A DNA stretch of 64,000 nt from JBCCLJ01 sp039026915 (GCA_039026915.1 JBCCLJ010000011.1:1-64000), one strand, 5' to 3'. Counted from the first letter of the stretch, positions 19,332 to 28,508 are shown. Numbers and translations: made by a program. The notes: a model not told the origin generated them from the letters alone.

Positions 19332-20810
19332 TCATTCGGCGGCGTAGTCGGGGGGTGGCGTGAAGCCGCCCAGGGGCTCGGCGACGAGGCGTGCGAACTC
19401 GAGCGTCGTGCGGTCGCCGTAGGCCGGGCCGATCGCCTGGAGTCCGATCGGCATGCCGCTGCTCGACGGCCCGGTCGGAAAGACCGTCGAAGGCAGGTAG
19501 CAGAGCGTGGCAAGCCCAGCCCAGAAGATCTGCTGGAAGTAGGGAACGCGACGGTCGTCGATCGCCAGGGTGCGGCTGAAGATCGGGCTCTGGTCGTGCG
19601 GGAAGCCCTCGGTGGCCGAGCTCGGGCAGAGCACCAAATCCCACTCGTCGAAGAACTCCTGCCATGCGACGCGCAGCGCGCCGCGCTGTGCGTGCTCCGC
19701 CATCCAGACGCGGTAGCCGATGTTGGTCGCTGGCGTCGTTCCGACGATGGCGTTGAGAAGCGCCATGTAAGTCTTCTGGTGATGGGCGGGATCGAAGCTC
19801 GGCCGCGCCGTGTCGGAGACCTTGGCGCCCAGCTTGGCCAGGCGGTCGGCGACGTCCAAGACGCGGCCCGCCATCTCGTCGCTCACCGGCGCGACCTCGT
19901 CCGTCGGCCAGACGGCGATGCGCAGCTCGCTCAGGCTGGCTGCCCGCGGTGCCGGCAAGTCGAGCTTCCAACCGGGGGAGTGCAGGATGTCCGGGCCTGC
20001 CAGAAGCTCGAAGGCAAACGCGAGATCTTCGGCGCTGCGCGCCAGCGGTCCGACGACGGCGAGGTCCGCGTCCTGCGGGACTGCAGCGGCGCCCGGCGGC
20101 GTGTGACCGCGCATCGGCACGACGCCCCAGGTCGGCTTGTGACCGTAGACGCCGCAGAAGTGAGCCGGGTTCCGGATCGAACCGCCGATGTCCGATCCAG
20201 CTTCGAGCGGGGTGAAGCCGGCCGCGAGCGCCGCGCCGGCGCCGCCGGAGGAGCCGCCGGGCGTGCGCTCGACGTTCCAGGGATTGTTCGTCGTGCCGTA
20301 GATGGCGTTGTAGCTCTGTGTGTCGGCCAGCAACAGCGGCACGTTCGTCTTGCCGAGGATGTGCGCTCCCGCCTGCTGCAAACGCTCGACGACGACGGCG
20401 TCGCCCGTAGCGACGTTCTTCCCGGCGGCGGCCGGAATGCCCCACGTCGTTTCCAGACCGGTGACGTCGAAGGACTCTTTGACGGTCATCGGGATACCGT
20501 GCAGGGGTCCGAGGTCCCGTCCAGCGGCGAGCGCTTCGTCTGCGGCTCGTGCCGCGTCCAGGGCGCGTTCGAAGTTGCGAACGACGACGGCGTTGAGCGC
20601 CTCGTCTCGCTTCTCGATGCGATCGATGAGGTACTGCGTCAGCTCGACCGACGAAATCTCGCGCTCTCGGATCTTCGAGGCGAGCTCCTGCAGCCCGCTA
20701 TGGGCGTGAGCCGTTTCTCTGTTCGTCGGCTGGGCACCAGCGCGTCCGAGAGTGCCGACCGCCGCGGTCGCCGCGAGGCCCTGTGCAAAGCGTCGTCGAG
20801 TCAGATGCAT
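19332..20810 (-). CDS. Tat-exported amidase (amidase signature family)
   Basis: A 492-residue protein with a twin-arginine leader (TRRRFAQGLAATAAVG). The amidase-signature triad is complete: Lys111 in MTVKESFDV, the cis-Ser in PGGSSGGAGAALAAG (Ser187/188) and the nucleophile Ser211 in SDIGGSIRNPAHFCGVYG. The length is typical for the family. Enzymes of this family hydrolyse carboxamides, and the Tat leader puts the enzyme in the periplasm. The substrate is unknown. It is transcribed in the same direction as the TetR regulator gene 57 bases upstream, so the two may be co-transcribed. Confidence 0.92.
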   Translation of the reverse strand: MHLTRRRFAQGLAATAAVGTLGRAGAQPTNRETAHAHSGLQELASKIREREISSVELTQYLIDRIEKRDEALNAVVVRNFERALDAARAADEALAAGRDLGPLHGIPMTVKESFDVTGLETTWGIPAAAGKNVATGDAVVVERLQQAGAHILGKTNVPLLLADTQSYNAIYGTTNNPWNVERTPGGSSGGAGAALAAGFTPLEAGSDIGGSIRNPAHFCGVYGHKPTWGVVPMRGHTPPGAAAVPQDADLAVVGPLARSAEDLAFAFELLAGPDILHSPGWKLDLPAPRAASLSELRIAVWPTDEVAPVSDEMAGRVLDVADRLAKLGAKVSDTARPSFDPAHHQKTYMALLNAIVGTTPATNIGYRVWMAEHAQRGALRVAWQEFFDEWDLVLCPSSATEGFPHDQSPIFSRTLAIDDRRVPYFQQIFWAGLATLCYLPSTVFPTGPSSSGMPIGLQAIGPAYGDRTTLEFARLVAEPLGGFTPPPDYAAE

Positions 20811-20867
20811 GTTGGTTCTTCCTTGAGTGAGTGTGGGGAGGTCAGACGGAGTGCGGCAGAACCGTCC

Positions 20868-21530
20868 CTACCGTTCCGACGGCGACCGGTTCGCTTGCCG
20901 CCTCTGCTCTGCGCGCAGTCCATCGATCACGAACGTCAGCGACGTCTGGAAGCTCCGTTCGAAGTCGAGGTCGAGCGCCGGGAGCGCTGCCGCGAGAGAC
21001 GGAAAGCGCTCCCGCTCCGCGCTGCCGAGCTCGAGCACTCGGTAGGGCTTGGGGCCGCGCTGGCGGTTGAGCGCCTCGAAGCGCTCCTGCCGCTGCACGG
21101 AGTGGATCGTGTGATGGATGACGAAGACGTAGGCGATCCATGCCTCTCGCGGCGCGAAGCCGGCTCCTCGGAGGACTGCCAGAGCTCCCTCGACCAGGGC
21201 GAAAGCCTGTTCCGAGGCCGGTCCGATCGCGCTGGCGTAGTCGGCCGCTCCGGGCATTTCGAGGAGCGCAGAACGAAAATTGACGGCGAGTTCTTCGAGG
21301 TAGATGTCCCAGGCCTCCGAAGTGGGGCGTGCGACCCGTGCACAGAAGTGGTCCATGGCGGCCGCCAGCAGCGCTTCTCTCGATTCGAAGTGTCGGTAAA
21401 GCGCCGTTGCACTCACACCGAGGCGTCGCGCCAGCGAGTGCATCGAAAACCCTTCGATACCGATTTCGAGCAGTGCTTCGACGATGCGGTCGCGGTCGAG
21501 GCGTGAGCGTACGGGCGCTTCTACAGGCAT
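20868..21530 (-). CDS. TetR/AcrR family transcriptional regulator
   Basis: A 220-residue protein. Residues 8-60 form the TetR helix-turn-helix: RLDRDRIVEALLEIGIEGFS, then LARRLGVSATALYRHFESREALL. The rest is helical, as expected for a ligand-binding and dimerisation domain. A perfect 17-base palindrome lies 35 bases upstream of its start, in the gap to the divergent ABC permease gene. It may repress itself, the downstream amidase gene and possibly the divergent operon. Its ligand is unknown. Confidence 0.9.
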   Translation of the reverse strand: MPVEAPVRSRLDRDRIVEALLEIGIEGFSMHSLARRLGVSATALYRHFESREALLAAAMDHFCARVARPTSEAWDIYLEELAVNFRSALLEMPGAADYASAIGPASEQAFALVEGALAVLRGAGFAPREAWIAYVFVIHHTIHSVQRQERFEALNRQRGPKPYRVLELGSAERERFPSLAAALPALDLDFERSFQTSLTFVIDGLRAEQRRQANRSPSER

Positions 21531-21564
21531 GAACTCGAGGTCCCGGAGGTTCGCTGGAAACCAG

Positions 21565-21581
21565 TGTTAACGGCGTTAACA
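21565..21581. promoter_or_regulatory. Perfect palindromic operator in the TetR / ABC permease intergenic region
   Basis: TGTTAACGGCGTTAACA has two exact 8-base arms around one central base. It sits 35 bases before the TetR start and 63 bases before the divergent permease start. Size, symmetry and position are those of a TetR-family operator. A second TTA-rich stretch (CAGGTTAGCAG) follows at once and may belong to a promoter. Confidence 0.65.
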
Positions 21582-21643
21582 TCAGGTTAGCAGAGCTTGG
21601 AGCACTGTGCAGCGGCACTCGTGTCGGAGAGAATCGAGCTCTC

Positions 21644-22621
21644 GTGAACGACTCTCGTGCTGCTGGCGTCGCGGGGACCGCCGCGACAGGCTCCTCGCAG
21701 GCCTTTCGAATCACTCTGAAGGGATTGGCTCGTCTGCTTCTGTCGGTACTCCTCGTTTCAGCGCTGTGCTTCTTCCTGGAGGACCTGGCCCCGGGCGACG
21801 TGCGCACCGCGGAACGTCTGGAAAGGCCCTGGACCCCGGCTGAGCGGCTCGCCGCCCACGAGGTCTCACCGGGTCGATCCTTGGTGGCCTGGCTTCAGGG
21901 GATCGTCCGGGGCGATCTCGGACGAACCGCTTCGACGGGTGAGCCCGTCAGAGAGCTGCTCTTGCCGCGCCTCGGAAGCAGCTTGCGCCTTGCGTCACTG
22001 GGCTGGCTCTTGGCCTGGACTGGGGCCTTGATCGTGGCGTGGATCGAGGTCGCGCGCCCCGGGAGCGTTTTGGCTGTGGCTGTCGAATCCCTCGGAGCGG
22101 CGCTCTTCAGCGTGCCCCCGGCCGCGTTTGCACTCTTCGGAGCGCTCGCGGCCGCCGAGCGGGGTTGGCTCCCGCCGCTCTTCTCCGACCGCGTCCCGTT
22201 CACCGGCTGGATCCTGCCGTCCTGGGCGATCGCGCTTTGCCTGCTCCCTCGACTGAGCCGCCTCGTTGCCGATGAGCTCAAGAGCGAGGTGTCGAAGCTG
22301 CACAGCCTGCAGGCGCGCGCCTGGGGTCTCGGCGGGCATCGCGTGCTGCTGCGTTGCCTCCGTCTCAAGGCGCCGGTCTTCTGGACGCGGGCGGGTTTGA
22401 GCTTCGGAACGGCGATCGCCCTCGGAATGGTCGTCGAGATCGCCTTCTCCTGGCCGGGAATCGGAGCCCTCGCGCTGCGTTCCTTCGGCGAACAGGACGC
22501 TGTTCTCTTGGCGGGGGTGCTGTCCCTGACGACTGCTTGCTCAGTGTCCGCGACGATCGTCGGCGACCTTCTCGCAGCTGCAGCCGATCCCCGGGTGGAG
22601 TCGTCGGGAGGGCTGCTTTGA
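21644..22621 (+). CDS. ABC transporter permease, oligopeptide (DppB) type
   Basis: A 325-residue protein with a GTG start. The opening membrane helix ends in LVSALCFFLEDLAPGDV, the usual start of DppB/OppB permeases, followed by the short soluble region with GDLGRTASTGEPVRELLLPRL. The coupling loop is present: ARAWGLGGHRVLLRC, then the later EIAFSWPGIGALAL. About six membrane segments are visible. It should form the channel of a peptide or opine importer together with the next gene. It is the first gene of a run in which every junction overlaps, reaching to 28491. A TetR operator lies upstream. Confidence 0.85.
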   Translation: MNDSRAAGVAGTAATGSSQAFRITLKGLARLLLSVLLVSALCFFLEDLAPGDVRTAERLERPWTPAERLAAHEVSPGRSLVAWLQGIVRGDLGRTASTGEPVRELLLPRLGSSLRLASLGWLLAWTGALIVAWIEVARPGSVLAVAVESLGAALFSVPPAAFALFGALAAAERGWLPPLFSDRVPFTGWILPSWAIALCLLPRLSRLVADELKSEVSKLHSLQARAWGLGGHRVLLRCLRLKAPVFWTRAGLSFGTAIALGMVVEIAFSWPGIGALALRSFGEQDAVLLAGVLSLTTACSVSATIVGDLLAAAADPRVESSGGLL

Positions 22622-23547
22622 GTCGTCGCGGCTGGTCTTGGGCAGGCCTGCTGCTCTTGCATGCGATGCTCTTCGCGGGAGCTTGGCTGCTTCCCAACGA
22701 CGCGACGGTTCAGTTCCGCAGCGATCTCGACCTGAAGCCCTCCCTTCCCAGTCTGCTCGGGTCGGAGGGTGAGCTCACCGTCCTGGCCCGCTCGGAGGGC
22801 GAGTGGCGGCGCGCACGTCTGAGGCTTTTCTGCCGGGGCCCTGCGCTCTTCTGCGTCGACGAGCCTCTGCGCTTTTTTCCGCTGGGCACGGACTCTCTGG
22901 GCAGGGACCGACTCAGTCGCATCGCTCGAGGTGGGCTGATCTCGCTGACCATCGCGACGGGCGCCACGGCCCTGTCGCTTGGGATCGGTCTCTTGACGGG
23001 CCTGCTCGCCGCGCTGGGGAACTCCTGGCTCGGCGCTGCGCTCACGTTGATTGTCGACGTCGGTCGCTCGCTGCCCTGGCTGCTCCTGGTACTGGCTCTG
23101 CGAGCTCAGCGACCGCTCCAGATGGCCGCGTGGGAGTCCGTGGCGTTCTTGATCCTGATCCTCGGGCTCGGTGGCTGGTTCTCGACGTCTCGCCTCGTGC
23201 GAATGCGGGCACTTCAGGCTCTGGCGGAGCCTTGGGCCGAGGCGGCTCGCGGCCTCGGCCTGTCGCGCGTGCGGATCGGTTTGACGCACGTGTCGCCCCA
23301 CCTCCGGCCGGTGCTCGTTGCGCAGGGCCTGGCCCTGGTTCCGGCGTTCGTTCTGGCGGAGACGTCGCTCTCTTTTCTCGGCCTCGGGATCGCCGATCCG
23401 CTCGTCAGTTGGGGAAGCCTTTTGGCCGAACTGCGCTACCGGGACGTTATTCTCTCCCGCCAAGGCGCAGCGTTCGTCCTGCTCCCTCTTCTTCTCGTCA
23501 ATCTCGCCTACCTATGGACTGCCAAATCGTCCCGGTCGACGCACTGA
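22618..23547 (+). CDS. ABC transporter permease, oligopeptide (DppC) type
   Basis: I start this gene at the TTG at 22618, which overlaps the previous stop as TTGA, giving 309 residues. DppC hallmarks are PLGTDSLGRDRLSRIARGG, a run of membrane helices, the coupling loop EAARGLGLSRVRIGLTHVSP, and ETSLSFLGLGIADPLVSWG near the end. It pairs with the DppB-like protein upstream. The coupling loop is intact, so an ATPase should still be able to bind, but no ATPase gene of this type is nearby. Its last 34 bases overlap the peptide-binding protein gene. Confidence 0.85.
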   Translation: MSRRGWSWAGLLLLHAMLFAGAWLLPNDATVQFRSDLDLKPSLPSLLGSEGELTVLARSEGEWRRARLRLFCRGPALFCVDEPLRFFPLGTDSLGRDRLSRIARGGLISLTIATGATALSLGIGLLTGLLAALGNSWLGAALTLIVDVGRSLPWLLLVLALRAQRPLQMAAWESVAFLILILGLGGWFSTSRLVRMRALQALAEPWAEAARGLGLSRVRIGLTHVSPHLRPVLVAQGLALVPAFVLAETSLSFLGLGIADPLVSWGSLLAELRYRDVILSRQGAAFVLLPLLLVNLAYLWTAKSSRSTH

Positions 23548-25223
23548 AGCGCTGCTGCGTGCTCGTCCTGCTACTGACGCATTCTCTGGCATCGGGAAGC
23601 CTCTGGGCCCAGCCGGCAGCCGGCGGGCGGCTCGTCGTCGGTCTCAAGTCGGAGCCGCGCACCCTGAACCCCGTCTTTGCCAGCGATCGCGCTTCGCTGA
23701 CGGTGAACCGCCTGCTGCACTCGGATCTGATTCGCATCGATCGCGAGACACAGCGCCCTCTGTCCTGGCTTGCGAGCCGCTTCGAGTCCTCTCCCACGAC
23801 GCTCGACGTCGAGCTGCGTCCCGGGCTGCGCTTTTCCGACGGGCAGCCTCTGACCGTGGACGACGTGCTCTTTTCGCTCCGTCTCTACCTGGACGAAAGC
23901 GTTGGCTCGCCGTATCGAGAGCTCCTGGCCGCCGGCGCTGAGCCGCCGATTCTCGAGCGACGGCCGAATGGCGTACGCCTGCGTACGGGCGCTCCGCGAG
24001 CGGTCATGGAGAGAGTGCTGGACGGCCTGCCGATCCTGCCGCGCGCGGCCCTGTCCGAGCGCCTGGACTCCGGAAAGCTGGCGGACTCCTGGGGCTTGGG
24101 TGAGTCGAAGCAGGTGGTTGGCCTCGGACCGTTTCGCGTCGCCGAATACTCCGCCGGCCGGTTCCTGCGCCTGGAGCGCAACCCGTACTACTGGCGCACC
24201 GACGCCGACGGCCGAGCGCTTCCCCTACTCGACGAGGTCGTCTTTGTCTTCGGCGATGCTGCGGCTCTCGCGGCGCGTTTCGAGCAGGGAGAGGTCGACG
24301 TTCTCGACGGTCTGTCGGGCCAGGACTTCAAGCTGCTCGAGCAGCGGGCGAGCAGTCAGCGGCTCGTCGACCTGGGCGCTGGTCTCGGCTACGAGTTCCT
24401 GTTCTTCAACCGGAACCGACCAGGCCCACGCCCCGAGGCCGTGCGTTGGTTTGCCGACACGAAGTTTCGCAAGGCGATCTCACGGGCGATCGACCGAAAG
24501 ATCCTCGTCGAGGCGGCCTACGGTGGTCGCGCAGAACCTCTCTCGCTGCATGTGAGCAGTGGCGATCGGCTCTGGTTCGACCGCGCGTCAGAGGCGCCGC
24601 GCCGCTCCCTGGCCGGCGCGCACGCTTTGCTCGCCAACGCCGGATACGTTCTGCGAGACGGTCGGCTGCATGACCCAGAGGGCTTGGCGGTCGTACTCAA
24701 TATCGTGACCAACTCGAGCAATCGATCTCGTCAGCAGGCCGCGAGTCTGATTCGTCAGGACCTCGAAGAGCTAGGCATCGAAGTGAGCGTCGCCACCTTG
24801 GAATTCCGGTCCTTCCTCGAGCGCATCTTCGAGGCGCGCGACTACGACCTCGCGATCCTGGGGCTGGCGCGCGGCGACGTCGATCCCAATCCGGACCTCA
24901 ACGTCTTCAGGACCGGTGGATCGAACCGTGTCTGGGAACTCACAGGTGGAGCAGAGGAGGATGCGCCCTGGCAGCCGGAGATCGATCGTCTGCTCGTGGA
25001 GCAGCGCAGCATGCACGAGGCGAGTGCGCGTCGTGCGGCGTATTCCCGCGTCCTCGAACTCCTGCGGCAGCATGAGCCGGTCGTCTTCCTCGTCGCTCCG
25101 CACGTTCTCGTCGCAGCCTCCGCCGGTCTGGGCAACTTCGCCCCGGTCGTGCTGGGTCATCCGACGCTCTGGAACGCGGACGAGCTCTACTGGGTGGACC
25201 CAAACCGCCGGACGCGCCGATGA
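23514..25223 (+). CDS. Extracellular solute-binding protein family 5 (peptide-binding)
   Basis: A 569-residue protein beginning inside the permease gene at 23514. A signal peptide (CCVLVLLLTHSLASG, cleavage near LWAQ) precedes the family 5 pattern: LKSEPRTLNPVF, LRPGLRFSDGQPLTVDDVLFSL, GLGPFRVAEYSAGRFLRLERNPYYW, KFRKAISRAIDRKILVE, and a late DYDLAILGLARGDVDPNPD. The family binds di- and oligopeptides, nickel or sugars in the periplasm and delivers them to DppBC-type permeases. Its ATGA overlap with the ECF sigma gene is unusual and ties this binding protein to regulation. Confidence 0.88.
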   Translation: MDCQIVPVDALKRCCVLVLLLTHSLASGSLWAQPAAGGRLVVGLKSEPRTLNPVFASDRASLTVNRLLHSDLIRIDRETQRPLSWLASRFESSPTTLDVELRPGLRFSDGQPLTVDDVLFSLRLYLDESVGSPYRELLAAGAEPPILERRPNGVRLRTGAPRAVMERVLDGLPILPRAALSERLDSGKLADSWGLGESKQVVGLGPFRVAEYSAGRFLRLERNPYYWRTDADGRALPLLDEVVFVFGDAAALAARFEQGEVDVLDGLSGQDFKLLEQRASSQRLVDLGAGLGYEFLFFNRNRPGPRPEAVRWFADTKFRKAISRAIDRKILVEAAYGGRAEPLSLHVSSGDRLWFDRASEAPRRSLAGAHALLANAGYVLRDGRLHDPEGLAVVLNIVTNSSNRSRQQAASLIRQDLEELGIEVSVATLEFRSFLERIFEARDYDLAILGLARGDVDPNPDLNVFRTGGSNRVWELTGGAEEDAPWQPEIDRLLVEQRSMHEASARRAAYSRVLELLRQHEPVVFLVAPHVLVAASAGLGNFAPVVLGHPTLWNADELYWVDPNRRTRR

Positions 25224-25777
25224 TCGAAACGACGAAGACCTCGGACGAGGAGCTCGTCGAGTCGTGTCTGGAGGGATCAACCGAGGCCTGGGAAGCCCTC
25301 GTTGATCGCTACCAGCGACTCGTGTGGGCGATCGTCACGCGTCGCGGCGTCGGCGAGGCGGACGTCGCGGACGTCTTCCAGTCGATCTGGGTCGACGTCT
25401 TCAACGATCTGGGTCAGGTACGCAATCGCCGAGACGTGCGTCCGTGGTTGAGCTCGATCGCGGTGCGGAAGTGCTCGAGATGGCATCGTGATCGACTCCG
25501 AGCAGGGGACGGTGATGCGTCGTCCGACACGGTCGAAGAGGTCGAAGAGGCGCCATGGCTCGAAGATCTGCTGCGGCGCGATGCGATGCTGCGCAGCGTC
25601 GAGCGTCTTTCGCCGCGCTGCCAGGAGCTCGTTCGGCTACTCTTCTTCGCCGAGCCGCCAATGCCCTATCAGCAGGTCGCCGAGCAGCTCGGTCTCGCCG
25701 TCGGCTCCATCGGTTTCATTCGTGGGCGCTGCCTCGAGAAGCTGAAGGCCGTGCTCGAAGAAGAAGGGCTGTGGTGA
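25220..25777 (+). CDS. ECF-family RNA polymerase sigma factor
   Basis: A 185-residue sigma factor. Region 2 runs from about residue 8 to 80: DEELVESCLEGSTEAWEALVDRYQRLVWAI, then ADVFQSIWVDVFNDL and RPWLSSIAVRKCSRW. Region 4 runs from about 125 to 180: LSPRCQELVRLLFFAEPPMPYQQVAEQLGL and the recognition helix GSIGFIRGRCLEKLK. There is no N-terminal anti-sigma or C-terminal extension. It overlaps the binding-protein gene by ATGA and the CHAT gene by GTGA, so all are translated from one message. No classical zinc-finger anti-sigma gene is adjacent. A GGAACTT motif upstream of 28624 is a candidate target promoter. Confidence 0.93.
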   Translation: MIETTKTSDEELVESCLEGSTEAWEALVDRYQRLVWAIVTRRGVGEADVADVFQSIWVDVFNDLGQVRNRRDVRPWLSSIAVRKCSRWHRDRLRAGDGDASSDTVEEVEEAPWLEDLLRRDAMLRSVERLSPRCQELVRLLFFAEPPMPYQQVAEQLGLAVGSIGFIRGRCLEKLKAVLEEEGLW

Positions 25778-28491
25778 GCGCGGCCGAGGCTCTGGCCGAG
25801 CAGCTGATCGCCTGCGGGAGCCGCGACGATGTCGAGGCTTTCGTCCAAGGGCAGCCGGAGCTGAACACGTCGGCGACCATCGACTCACTCGTCCCACAGG
25901 TCCTCGGCAAGATCCGCGTCGATCTCGGTGCGGCCGAGGCTCTGCTGCAGCGAATCGAGTGGTTGGCAGAACCGGTTGCCGCGGGTCCTCGCCGTGCACT
26001 GCTGATTCGCACTCGAGCCAACGTCGACCACTTTCGCTCCGACTATCCGAAGGCGCACTCGGGCTACCTGCGCGCCATCGAGGCCTACTCGGCGCTCGGC
26101 GACGATCTGCAGGTGGCGATCACCAAGAGCAGTGGGCTCGTCAACGCGTCGTACCTGGCGGAGCAGGGGCTCGTCGGCCGCTGGTCCGACGAGGCCGAGG
26201 CGGTCTTCGTCGAGCGCGACGATCCTCAACGCCTGGCTTCGTTGATGAACAACCGCGCGGGGGCCGCCTTCCGTCGCGATCGCTGGGAAGAGGCACTCGA
26301 TCTGTACGGGCGAGCGGCTGAGCTCTTCCGCAGCCTCGATCGTCCGGGTGACGTCGCGATCTGCTACCGCAATCGCGCCACCTGCCTGGTGAGCCTGCTG
26401 CGCTTCGAGCAGGCTCTGCGCGAGTACCGGGAGTGCTTGGACGCCTGCGCGTCCTTGGATCTCGCGGCGCTGGCGGCGGAAGCTCGCTACAACATCGCGT
26501 ACCTCTACTTCCTGCGCGGAGAGTACGAGGAGGCGAGTCGTCGCTTCGGCCGCGCTCGTCGGGCCGCGCTCGATCGAGGAGACGCCTACCATGCTTCGCT
26601 CTGCGATCTCGATGAGTCCGAGCTCCATCTGGAGATCAATCGGACCCAGGAGGCGCGTGAGCTGGCACTGCGCGCCGCGGATTCGTTTGCTCTTCTCGGT
26701 CTCGACTTCGAGCGGGCGCGCTCGCTCGAGTTCGCCGCGGTGGCGGAGGGCCGTCTGGGTCAGGACAGCCGTTCGATTGCACTCCTTTCCAGGGCGGGCT
26801 CGTTCTTCGAGGCGGACGACAACCCGGTAGGCCTGGCGCGTGTGGGACTGCGTCTGGCAGAGCTGCGCGCTCGGCGCGGGCGCTTCGACGAAGCGTCGAC
26901 GCACCTCGAGACTTCTCGAGAGCTCTTGCCCGCTGGAGAGGCTCAGTTCTTGCGGGCGCGGCTGGAAATCCTGGCAGCCGAGGTCCACCTCGAGCTCGGA
27001 GACCGTGCTTCCGTCCGGCGTTGTCTCGCAGCGGCCCGTCGCGTCGGAGCTGAGCAGCACGCCGTGCTCTCTTGGCAGCTCGACCTGGTGGAAAGCCGGG
27101 CTTCCGAGGACGAGGGTGACCTCGAGGGCGCCGTGGACTCACTGAAGAGAGCGTGTAGCGCGCTCGACGCGCTCTGGTCCCAGCTGGGAGGTGACGAACA
27201 GCGTTCGCACTTTCTCTCCGACAAACGCCACGTGTACGAGGGTCTCGTCGTTCTCGGACTGCGACAGGGGAGGGCGAAGGCCGCGTTCGAAGCGATCCAG
27301 CTCGCGAAGTCGCCGGGGCTGGCGGAGCTCATGACCTACGGCCTCGACGAGGATCGGCTGGCGGCCGTCGGCCTCGATGCCGCGACCGTCGAGCGTGCGC
27401 GCGAGCGTCGGGCCGGGGCGCTGCGGCGTGAAGGGGCGGCAAGCCAGCCCTCCGCCGATGGAGTCCTGGAGCCGCGTTCGGTCGATGTCGCGCTTCTCCA
27501 GGAGTCGATCCCTGAGGATGCGACCCTGGTCGAGTATTTCCTTGCTCGCGGGCAGGTCTACGTCGCGCTCGCCGCCCGAGAACGCCTGGAGGTCCGTGCG
27601 CTCGGGTCGGCGCGTTCTGCTCTCGAAGCCCAGCGCCTCCTGGCCTTCCGACTCACGCGCAGCGCGGAGTCTCTCGATCTGTCGGCGCCGGTCGACCGTC
27701 GAGTGCAGAAGTCCGTCGAGTCGCTGCACGCACAGCTCGTCTCGCCCTGGATCGATGATTGTCCGACTCCCTCTCTGGTCTTCGCCCCCCACGGCTTTCT
27801 TCATCGCGTCCCTTTCCACGCCTTGCAGCAGGGCGAACATGCACCGCTGGGCATCGAGCGACTCGTGTCCTATGCGCCGAGCGGGTCGATTCTTCAGATC
27901 TGCCGGCGTCGCGAGGCTTCTCTGGGAACGGGTGCGCTCGTTCTCGGATACGCGGACGCCGATGCCCCGCAGCTCGAGGCCGAGGCAAATGCGGTGGCCA
28001 AGCACGTCGAGGGGAGTCGCCTGTATCTGGGGACGGAGGCGACGCGATCCTGCCTTTCAGACGAATCGGAGAAGGCAAGATTCGTCCACGTTGCTTCGCA
28101 CTGCCACTTCCGTGTGGACAACCCTCTGTATTCGGGACTTCGACTTGCCGACGGAGAGTTGACGGCTCTGGACCTTCATCGCGCTCGCCTCGTGGCGGAC
28201 CTGGTCTCGCTCAGCGGCTGTAGCACCGGTCACTCCACCCTCGTCGGTGCCGACGAACAGCTCGGTCTGGTGCGCGGAGCGCTCTTTGCCGGTGCGCGCT
28301 GCGTGCTGGCCACTCTCTGGGACGTCGCTGACTCGGTAGGTGCCGCTTTCATCGATGAGTTCTACCGACAGGTGGGGCAGGGGGTTTCTCTCGATCAGGC
28401 GCTGCGCTCGACGATGACAGGAGTCCGAGAGACCTCCCCGAATCCCTTCTACTGGGCGCCGTTCGTGCTCCTCGGCGCCGCAGGCAATTGA
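25774..28491 (+). CDS. TPR-CHAT protein (caspase-like cysteine protease)
   Basis: A 905-residue protein with a GTG start overlapping the sigma gene stop (GTG at 25771 is also possible). Residues about 80-420 are tetratricopeptide-like helical repeats, for example LMNNRAGAAFRRDRWEEAL, YRNRATCLVSLLRFEQALR and YNIAYLYFLRGEYEEASR. A long helical linker follows. The CHAT domain covers about residues 600-905. Its catalytic pair is present: His776 in HVASHCHF and Cys816 in LSGCSTG, and the ending FYWAPFVLLG is typical. There is no signal peptide, so it acts in the cytoplasm. CHAT proteases are caspase and separase relatives that often cut a partner protein encoded nearby. Confidence 0.93.
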   Translation: MSAAEALAEQLIACGSRDDVEAFVQGQPELNTSATIDSLVPQVLGKIRVDLGAAEALLQRIEWLAEPVAAGPRRALLIRTRANVDHFRSDYPKAHSGYLRAIEAYSALGDDLQVAITKSSGLVNASYLAEQGLVGRWSDEAEAVFVERDDPQRLASLMNNRAGAAFRRDRWEEALDLYGRAAELFRSLDRPGDVAICYRNRATCLVSLLRFEQALREYRECLDACASLDLAALAAEARYNIAYLYFLRGEYEEASRRFGRARRAALDRGDAYHASLCDLDESELHLEINRTQEARELALRAADSFALLGLDFERARSLEFAAVAEGRLGQDSRSIALLSRAGSFFEADDNPVGLARVGLRLAELRARRGRFDEASTHLETSRELLPAGEAQFLRARLEILAAEVHLELGDRASVRRCLAAARRVGAEQHAVLSWQLDLVESRASEDEGDLEGAVDSLKRACSALDALWSQLGGDEQRSHFLSDKRHVYEGLVVLGLRQGRAKAAFEAIQLAKSPGLAELMTYGLDEDRLAAVGLDAATVERARERRAGALRREGAASQPSADGVLEPRSVDVALLQESIPEDATLVEYFLARGQVYVALAARERLEVRALGSARSALEAQRLLAFRLTRSAESLDLSAPVDRRVQKSVESLHAQLVSPWIDDCPTPSLVFAPHGFLHRVPFHALQQGEHAPLGIERLVSYAPSGSILQICRRREASLGTGALVLGYADADAPQLEAEANAVAKHVEGSRLYLGTEATRSCLSDESEKARFVHVASHCHFRVDNPLYSGLRLADGELTALDLHRARLVADLVSLSGCSTGHSTLVGADEQLGLVRGALFAGARCVLATLWDVADSVGAAFIDEFYRQVGQGVSLDQALRSTMTGVRETSPNPFYWAPFVLLGAAGN

Positions 28492-28508
28492 GGAGCTCGC
28501 GCCCTCCA

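Noticed and set aside
19596..21506. A 636-codon plus-strand frame across the amidase and TetR genes
   Set aside because: Both opposite-strand genes have complete catalytic or DNA-binding motifs; this frame has none and is Arg/Asp-rich.
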